Notes under the pieces: generated by a model
What the model was told of the DNA's origin: nothing
Databases searched by the model: none
The model's input: the letters and a program-made list of their open reading frames with translations, nothing else
Program-made: the position numbers and the translations under genes
Source: Flavobacteriales bacterium
GTDB taxonomy: Bacteria > Bacteroidota > Bacteroidia > Flavobacteriales_C > GCA-002722245
Direction of reading: 5' to 3'
DNA: 64,000 nucleotides
Assembly (NCBI GenBank): GCA_947444925.1
Contig: CANFBW010000003.1
Location: forward strand, 34,956-98,955
Shown: positions 55,444 through 64,000 of the stretch, piece by piece
Position numbering within the stretch: the stretch's first letter is position 1
Layout: each line of letters opens with the position of its first letter

Positions 55444-57459
55444 ATGCAAAATAAATTCACGATTGGGTCTCTTGCTATTGTTTTTTCGGCCTTATTGGTC
55501 TCATGTTCAGGTTATTGGAAAGGTGATTATACGCTGAAGGAAAAATTGACATTGCGCAAAGCACAAGTAAGCGCAAACGAAGAGGACTATGCATCTGCAG
55601 CGCAGTTTTACAAGGCGGTGTTTAACGAGCACAAATCAGATGCTTATCTAAACTATAAAATGGGGGAGTGTCAACTCCTACAAGGTGAAGTGAGTGAAGC
55701 ATTGACTTATTTTGAGTTGGCAGAAGCTAAAAGTGAAGGCCTTGAACCAATGTACACTTTCCGTTATGGACAAGCGTTACAAAAGATTGGTTCGTACAAA
55801 AAAGCGGCTGAAATGTATGAGAAATTCAAGAGTTCGGCTTCTAAATCAGATTTAAAGTATACCAATGTTCAAATGTACGCCAATCAGGTACAGTTTGCTA
55901 TTAAAGCAGTTGATAAACCAATGAATGCACAGGTTGTAAATGCAGGTGCAGCTATAAACTCTGTGTATTCTGACGGCATACCTTCGCTCACTGCAGATGG
56001 AAAAACGTTGATTTTCACTTCAGCGCGTCCCGATGGAATGGGTGCTAAGGCAGAAGCAGGTGCAGAATATTTTCAGGATATTTATGGTAGCAATTGGAAC
56101 ACTGCGAGCAAGAGTTGGTTAAGTGCTAAAATGCTCGAAGGCGGTATCAATACAGCTGGACACGATGCGAATACAGCGATTGCACCAGATGGTTCCTCTA
56201 TTTTTGTATATAGAAACATACAAGATGGAGCAGAAAAAACTGGGTCAGGAGACATTTTTGTTTCTGCAAAAGATGAAAGCGGATCTTGGTCAATTGGAAA
56301 GCAAGTGACTACTATTAATTCTGATTATTTTGAAACTGGAGCCTGCGTGTCGGCAGATGGTAAAAAAGTATTTTTTGTGAGTGAAAGAAATGACGTAATG
56401 CACAAAAACTATGGCAATACGGATGTTTTTATGATTGAAATGCAAACGGATGGAAGTTGGAGTGCGCCAACCAACATTGGGCCTGTTGTCAATACGCCAC
56501 AAGATGAAATTTCAATTTTTGTGCATCCCGATAGTAAAACTTTGTTTTTCGCATCTTCAGGTCACGATGACAATATGGGGGGGTATGATATTTTTAAAAC
56601 GGTATACGAAAACGGCGTTTGGTCAAAACCAGTGAATTTGGGCTATCCTATCAATACTTTTAGAGATGAACGTCATTTTGTTTTGGCGGCAAACGGTCTT
56701 AGTGCATTTTACGCTACCCAACTTGATGCTGCGCGCAAAGATTTAGACATCTATCAAATCAACTTGGCGAACTACAATGTTGTGACTGGAGTTAGCAGAA
56801 ATTCAATTGTTGTAAAAGGATTGGTTAAAGATGCTGAGTCGGGCGTTGGTTTGCCGGCAGATGTATTTGTTAGAAACTTGGACAGTGCTCATGTGACTCG
56901 TTTTACAGCGAACGAAAAAGGAGAGTTTGTTTACCATGTGGTTGGTGGACAGAAGTACAAACTTCAAGCGGTAATTCCTGGTTATAATGTTTACGAAGGA
57001 GATATTGACGCTCCTATGGAACAAAATTTACAGGCAGAAATGGCTTACTTGGCCTCTTTGCAAAGAGATCCTGAGGTTAAAATGAATTCTGTTCCTGTTT
57101 CCGAGCAGGAAGTATTTTCGGAAGCTCATTTGACTTTTGTAAGTGCAATGGATTCTATTCGATTCACTGCTGCGTCTAAAAAAGCGATGGCTGAAAATAT
57201 TGAAAGATTGAAAAAAGATACTTTCTTGAAAGTGAAAATTACTGGAAATTATTTCGACCCAAAAGAAAGTGCAGAAATTTGTATGGGAGAGTCATTCAAG
57301 CTTGTTGACTATGTTCGTACCATGCTATTGGCACAAGGTATTGCTTTTGATAGAATTGACATCAATGCTGCAGGTAATACTCATCCATTAACTTCTGATT
57401 TGAAGAGCAAAGAAGGTAGAGCTGAGAACACACGTATTGACATGCAGATTGAATACTAA
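55444..57459 (+). CDS. OmpA-family lipoprotein with TPR, beta-propeller and CRD domains (PorE-like)
   Basis: A 671-residue predicted outer-membrane lipoprotein (lipobox LVSC, Cys21). Domains in order: TPR repeats (about 30-155, YASAAQFYKAVF, AEMYEKFKSS), a PD40/WD40-like propeller (about 165-440, DGIPSLTADGKTLIFTSARPDG, NMGGYDIFKT, TFRDERHFVLAANG), a carboxypeptidase-regulatory-like domain (about 455-535, VVKGLVKDAESGVGLPADVFV), and an OmpA-like peptidoglycan-binding domain (about 550-671, with SKEGRAENTRIDMQIEY). This order matches PorE (PG1058) of Porphyromonas gingivalis, a T9SS component anchored to peptidoglycan. The assignment rests on layout, since Bacteroidota have several paralogues. 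It ends 11 bp before holA. Confidence 0.88.
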   Translation: MQNKFTIGSLAIVFSALLVSCSGYWKGDYTLKEKLTLRKAQVSANEEDYASAAQFYKAVFNEHKSDAYLNYKMGECQLLQGEVSEALTYFELAEAKSEGLEPMYTFRYGQALQKIGSYKKAAEMYEKFKSSASKSDLKYTNVQMYANQVQFAIKAVDKPMNAQVVNAGAAINSVYSDGIPSLTADGKTLIFTSARPDGMGAKAEAGAEYFQDIYGSNWNTASKSWLSAKMLEGGINTAGHDANTAIAPDGSSIFVYRNIQDGAEKTGSGDIFVSAKDESGSWSIGKQVTTINSDYFETGACVSADGKKVFFVSERNDVMHKNYGNTDVFMIEMQTDGSWSAPTNIGPVVNTPQDEISIFVHPDSKTLFFASSGHDDNMGGYDIFKTVYENGVWSKPVNLGYPINTFRDERHFVLAANGLSAFYATQLDAARKDLDIYQINLANYNVVTGVSRNSIVVKGLVKDAESGVGLPADVFVRNLDSAHVTRFTANEKGEFVYHVVGGQKYKLQAVIPGYNVYEGDIDAPMEQNLQAEMAYLASLQRDPEVKMNSVPVSEQEVFSEAHLTFVSAMDSIRFTAASKKAMAENIERLKKDTFLKVKITGNYFDPKESAEICMGESFKLVDYVRTMLLAQGIAFDRIDINAAGNTHPLTSDLKSKEGRAENTRIDMQIEY

Positions 57460-57470
57460 TAAGTATTTTT

Positions 57471-60199
<2,729 letters not shown>

Positions 60200-60212
60200 T
60201 ATATAAAATAGA

Positions 60213-62126
60213 ATGGATAAAAATTCGATTATTGGTTTCGTATTAATAGGTTTAATACTTCTAGGTTTTTCTGTTTACACTGCTAACACCGACAAAACGC
60301 CGGAAAGCGCTAAGACAGAAGTACAATCACAAAATACAAATTCAGCTGCGGCAGCAGTAAGCACAAGTGCTGAGGCAAGCGCAACGATCGCTCCTGTTGC
60401 TGGAGGAGATTCTTCTGCAACGGATTCTTTGCGTCAGGTGATTTTGAATGAAGGTTTGAAAAAAGATTTTGGTTTGTTTTACAATTCTACCAAAGGTGCC
60501 AACAAAGATATAGTGGTAGAGAACGAAAAAATGAAAATCACTTTTTCTGAAAAAGGCGGATATATTTCTAAGGTTGAATTGAAGGGTTACGACGCTTTTC
60601 ACAGCGATGGCAAAGACTTGAATTTGTTCATTCAGGATTCGTCGTATTACCAAATCAATTTTAATCACGTGGGCAAAAAATTGAATACACGCGATTTTTA
60701 TTTCGTGCCTTCATCGGCTAACTTTTCTGTTAAGGGCGACGAAAGTAAAGTGATTTCATTCAAGTTGGCAACAGCAGAGAATCCCAATAAGTACATTGAA
60801 TTGCAATATGTCATTCCTGGCAATGACTACAAAATTGGATTTAGTGTGAATATTGCTGGATTAGAAAGAGACATTACTGGAACAGATAAAGGATTGATTT
60901 TTGAATGGGAGCAATTCACTCCTAATCAAGAAAAAATCATCTCTGAAGAAAGAAAAGTTGCGACGGTTTTTTACTACAATACTGACGAAGAAGATTACGA
61001 CTATATCAGCGAAGGATCACGTGATGAAACAGAGGCCCTTGACTTTGGTGTGAAATGGGTGTCATTGAAACAGCAGTTTTTCTCGTCTATTTTTATTTCT
61101 GAAAAAGATGCAATCAAAGGCGGTAAGGTGAGTGCTTTTTTTAACGAAGACGACACCACCTACGTTAAGCGAATGCACACTGAATTGCCTCTTCCTTTAG
61201 CGGCGGCCGGACTCACAAGCAACAATTATTCTTTTTACTTCGGGCCAAATGATTACGACCTTTTAACGACATACGAAGGATTGCACCTTGAAGACCAGGT
61301 GAATTTGGGTTGGGGTATTTTTGGTTGGGTGAACCAGTATTTCATGTTGCCTATCGTAGACTTGTTTCACAGCTGGGGTATCACTGCAGGAGTAATTATT
61401 ATTTTATTAACTCTCGTGATCAAAATGGTGTTGTTTCCCATCACCTACAAAAACTATTTATCTTCTGCGAAGATGCGTGTCATCAAGCCTGAACTGGATA
61501 AGCTGAATGCGGCAAACAAAGATGCTGATCCTTTGAAAAAGCAGCAAGCGACCATGGAACTCTACAAAAAGACAGGAGTCAACCCAATGGCGGGTTGTTT
61601 ACCAGCTTTGTTGCAGATGCCAATTTTATATGCCTTGTACCGCTTGTTTCCCGCTTTGATGGAATTGCGTCAACAACCTTTTTTATGGGCTGAGGATTTG
61701 TCGGCTTACGATTCTATCTATGAATTTGGATTTGATATTCCGGTTTATGGAAACCACATTTCCCTGTTTACCATTATGATGGCAATCTCTTTGTTTTTCT
61801 ATACTCGCTTTACACAGCAAATGTCTCCTAGCGCCGCTGCTTCCGGAGGTGGAGAGATGCAGCAAGCGATTCAAAAGCAAATGAAAATAATGATGAATTT
61901 GATGCCTTTCTTGATGTTGTTTTTCTTCAATAATGTTGCGGCAGGTTTGACTTTCTACTATTTCTTGGCCAACGTGATTACAATCGGACAAACTTTGGTG
62001 ATCAAAAAATACTTTGTCAATGAAGCAGCTATCATGGCTAAAATTGAAGAGCACAAGAAAAAGCCAGTAACTAAATCGCGTTTTCAGAAAAAACTAGAAG
62101 AGTTGCAGTCGCAATCTAAAAGATAG
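60213..62126 (+). CDS. yidC: Membrane protein insertase YidC
   Basis: A 637-residue insertase. One N-terminal helix (about 6-22), a large periplasmic beta-sandwich domain (about 100-360), then five helices forming the insertase core (WGITAGVIIILLTLVIKMVLFPITYKNY, GCLPALLQMPILYALYRLF, MNLMPFLMLFFFNNVAAGLTFYYFLANV). The Lys-rich C-terminus (HKKKPVTKSRFQKKL) binds ribosomes. The linker at about 30-75 is Ser/Ala-rich. It follows pyrG closely. Confidence 0.98.
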   Translation: MDKNSIIGFVLIGLILLGFSVYTANTDKTPESAKTEVQSQNTNSAAAAVSTSAEASATIAPVAGGDSSATDSLRQVILNEGLKKDFGLFYNSTKGANKDIVVENEKMKITFSEKGGYISKVELKGYDAFHSDGKDLNLFIQDSSYYQINFNHVGKKLNTRDFYFVPSSANFSVKGDESKVISFKLATAENPNKYIELQYVIPGNDYKIGFSVNIAGLERDITGTDKGLIFEWEQFTPNQEKIISEERKVATVFYYNTDEEDYDYISEGSRDETEALDFGVKWVSLKQQFFSSIFISEKDAIKGGKVSAFFNEDDTTYVKRMHTELPLPLAAAGLTSNNYSFYFGPNDYDLLTTYEGLHLEDQVNLGWGIFGWVNQYFMLPIVDLFHSWGITAGVIIILLTLVIKMVLFPITYKNYLSSAKMRVIKPELDKLNAANKDADPLKKQQATMELYKKTGVNPMAGCLPALLQMPILYALYRLFPALMELRQQPFLWAEDLSAYDSIYEFGFDIPVYGNHISLFTIMMAISLFFYTRFTQQMSPSAAASGGGEMQQAIQKQMKIMMNLMPFLMLFFFNNVAAGLTFYYFLANVITIGQTLVIKKYFVNEAAIMAKIEEHKKKPVTKSRFQKKLEELQSQSKR

Positions 62127-62300
62127 GAAATCTTAGTATCTTGTTGTGAAATCGCTTACATGTATATAAGTGTGAAGGATGTCTCAAGAATACAAAGTAA
62201 ATATAGCAATGCAGTGCGGAAACACCAGTAGCAACAAGGGGTGTAGATGTGCTGCATTTGTTGTTTTTGATAAGGTGTAATTAGTTGAAAAACGAAATTT

Positions 62301-63056
62301 ATGGAAGAAGGTAGTGTCAGTGCTAGTATAGAAGAAGGAATTGGAAAAATTGTTTTTGCTCATCCCAAAAGCAACTCTCTGCCTTCTGACTTGTTAAATG
62401 GTTTGGCGGCGCAGATTGATCGATTTGCTGCTGATAGTGAAGTAAAGGTGCTTTTAATTTCGTCGAAAGGAGACAAAACATTTTGTGCCGGGGCCTCTTT
62501 TGATGAATTGTTAGCAGTGCAAAACAAAGAAGAAGGTGCCGCTTTCTTTTCGGGATTTGCAAAGGTAATCTTGGCAATGAAAGCCTGTCCAAAATTTATA
62601 ATTGTGAAGATACAAGGCAAGGCCATTGGCGGTGGAGTTGGTTTGATTGCTGCTGCCGATTATAGTTTTGCGCTGGAAAGCGCTTCCATAAAACTCAGTG
62701 AATTGAGTATTGGCATTGGTCCCTTCGTCATTGGTGCTGCGGTGCAGCGTAAAATTGGCCTTTCCGCCTTTTCTGCTTTAAGTATTCAATCAACGCAATG
62801 GCAGAGTGCACAGTGGGCTTTCGATAAAAATTTATATTCAGCTATTTGCCTTTCGCAGCAAGAAATGGATACAGCTGTAAATGCATTGCTGCAAAATCTT
62901 GCCTCCTCTTCTTTGCTTGCCATGAAAGCAATAAAAGAAATGTTGTGGGAGGGGACAGATCATTGGCCGGTCTTGTTGCATGAGCGCGCTGCTATTAGTG
63001 GCGAATTGGTGCTTTCACCGCAAACAAAAGAAATACTTACTCAATTTAAGAAATAA
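62301..63056 (+). CDS. Enoyl-CoA hydratase/isomerase family protein
   Basis: A 251-residue crotonase-fold protein. The oxyanion-hole segments are CAGASFDELLAV and IQGKAIGGGVGLIAAADYSFAL, and the substrate region is KLSELSIGIGPFVIG. The catalytic Glu positions appear to be SELSIGI (Glu) and the preceding GGGVG side, so hydratase activity is plausible. Likely functions are fatty acid or leucine (methylglutaconyl-CoA) breakdown. The SDR gene follows 8 bp downstream, suggesting a shared pathway. Confidence 0.9.
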   Translation: MEEGSVSASIEEGIGKIVFAHPKSNSLPSDLLNGLAAQIDRFAADSEVKVLLISSKGDKTFCAGASFDELLAVQNKEEGAAFFSGFAKVILAMKACPKFIIVKIQGKAIGGGVGLIAAADYSFALESASIKLSELSIGIGPFVIGAAVQRKIGLSAFSALSIQSTQWQSAQWAFDKNLYSAICLSQQEMDTAVNALLQNLASSSLLAMKAIKEMLWEGTDHWPVLLHERAAISGELVLSPQTKEILTQFKK

Positions 63057-63064
63057 ACTTTCCA

Positions 63065-63763
63065 ATGAATATTGTTGTAACAGGAGCGAGTAGTGGAATA
63101 GGCTATGCCACGGTATTGGAAATGGTCAGGCAAAAAGTCACGCGTATTTATGCCCTAGGCAGAAATGCAGTCAAATTGCAGCAACTGCAAAATGCCTGTG
63201 CCGCCATTGGAGATACAGAAGTGATATTGGTGGAGTGCGATCTGACGCAGATCAATTTTGAGGATTTGCGCAGCGTGTTTGGAGAAAACTGTATTGACGT
63301 GTTGATCAACAACGCGGGTACATTAGTCTATGCTCCCTTTGAGAATATTAGTCCGACAGATTTGGATTTGATTTATAAAACCAATGTTTACGCACCTTTT
63401 CTTTTAACGCAATTGTTGTTGCCCAATTTAAAGAAGTCTAAAATCGCGCACGTTGTCAATATAGGAAGTATGGGAGGAGTGCAGGGATCGCTCAAGTTTT
63501 CAGGGCTGTCCGTCTATTCTTCAAGCAAAGCGGCTATCGCTGGATTGAGCGAATGTTTAGCGCAAGAATTGAAAACGCAAGGCATTAAAGTGAATTGTTT
63601 GGCCTTGGGTGCTGTTAATACAGAAATGCTGGCCAGTGCTTTTCCTGGTTATAAGTCTGAAATGGAGCCGCAGATGATGGCTGAATACATTGTAGATTTT
63701 GCCTTAAAGCAGCATAAATTCATCAATGGAAAGATTGTGGCTGTTTCTGCTACTACTCCTTGA
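63065..63763 (+). CDS. Short-chain dehydrogenase/reductase
   Basis: A 232-residue classical SDR. Cofactor site GASSGIGYATV (about 7-17), NNAG, and catalytic Ser with YSSSKAA (Tyr-x3-Lys). Near PG-type end, IVDFALKQHKFINGKIVAV. Cofactor preference and substrate are unknown. It starts 8 bp after the enoyl-CoA hydratase gene; its partner reaction may be the 3-hydroxyacyl oxidation or another step of the same pathway. Confidence 0.92.
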   Translation: MNIVVTGASSGIGYATVLEMVRQKVTRIYALGRNAVKLQQLQNACAAIGDTEVILVECDLTQINFEDLRSVFGENCIDVLINNAGTLVYAPFENISPTDLDLIYKTNVYAPFLLTQLLLPNLKKSKIAHVVNIGSMGGVQGSLKFSGLSVYSSSKAAIAGLSECLAQELKTQGIKVNCLALGAVNTEMLASAFPGYKSEMEPQMMAEYIVDFALKQHKFINGKIVAVSATTP

Positions 63764-63944
63764 AAATAATATTCTCTCACTATCAGTCGATTAGCATTTT
63801 TCTTTAAAAAAAGTGCTGCGATAATTTTGAGATGGAAAACATTCTACTACATTTGCCCTCCCCAATAGCAAGGGTAAGTTCATTAAGGTGTTTTGAGATC
63901 GGAGAGTTTATTGTGAAAAATAATATTGAATTTATTTAATAATA

Positions 63945-63975
63945 TTTGGAAGTGATAAAAACTTAGTTATCTTTG
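63945..63975 (+). promoter_or_regulatory. Bacteroidota-type promoter at the window end
   Basis: TTTG (63945-63948), 19 bases, then TATCTTTG (63968-63975), both exact matches to the phylum consensus. It would start a transcript at about 63981, directed out of the window; the transcribed gene is not seen. Confidence 0.65.
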
Positions 63976-64000
63976 TCGCCCCATTGAAGGGAATCGTTCT

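Overview
The window is a chromosome segment of a Bacteroidota bacterium (Sphingobacteriia/Chitinophagia/Flavobacteriia-like; I cannot place it lower). The evidence is two TonB-dependent receptor + DUF4249 lipoprotein pairs, PorP/SprF-type barrels, a glycoside hydrolase with a type IX secretion (T9SS) C-terminal sorting domain, a PorE-like lipoprotein, a tRNA-guanine transglycosylase without zinc cysteines, and several promoters of the TTG-N19..21-TAnnTTTG type. Base composition is moderately AT-rich. I found no CRISPR array, insertion sequence, rRNA or tRNA gene.

Region 1-13.1 kb is an envelope and signalling block: the end of an epimerase gene, a lipoprotein, an amino-acid permease, an XRE/S24 regulator with all three LexA-type autocleavage features, then TonB receptor/DUF4249 pair 1. 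On the minus strand follows the most unusual unit: an ECF sigma factor, overlapping by 4 bp a protein that joins a cytoplasmic anti-sigma-like head, one membrane helix, a low-complexity periplasmic linker (with 12 Asn from a (AAC)12 tract) and a PorP/SprF-like outer-membrane barrel, followed by a separate PorP/SprF gene broken by one frameshift. TonB receptor/DUF4249 pair 2 lies beyond it on the same strand.

Region 13.1-32 kb mixes housekeeping and accessory genes: a membrane coiled-coil protein, an ABC ATPase whose start codon abuts a terminator, a sterol-desaturase-family enzyme, a helicase, a tgt-lptG-smpB-lipoprotein operon, a secreted GH16-CBM6 laminarinase-like enzyme, a GT2, two ECF sigma factors without anti-sigma partners, rsmG, tandem Usp, nth, and a B12/radical-SAM protein paired with a methyltransferase. 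Region 32-41 kb holds an RRM protein, a CXXCH lipoprotein, a flavoprotein, a tight run from a half-length DUF1456 gene through an MsbA-like ABC exporter to SUI1/YciH, then formyl-THF cyclo-ligase and bcp-recA.

Region 41-52.5 kb starts with a secreted 20-repeat MORN/YwqK protein and a GH63-like enzyme, followed by an alpha-glucan operon: DUF2934 protein, debranching enzyme, GT4 synthase, GH57 enzyme with a histone-H1-like Lys/Ala tail, and a nucleotidyltransferase. After a decayed gene, 52.9-63.8 kb is mainly core: pheT, PorE-like lipoprotein, holA, pyrG, yidC, enoyl-CoA hydratase and a short-chain dehydrogenase. The window ends at a good promoter reading out of it.
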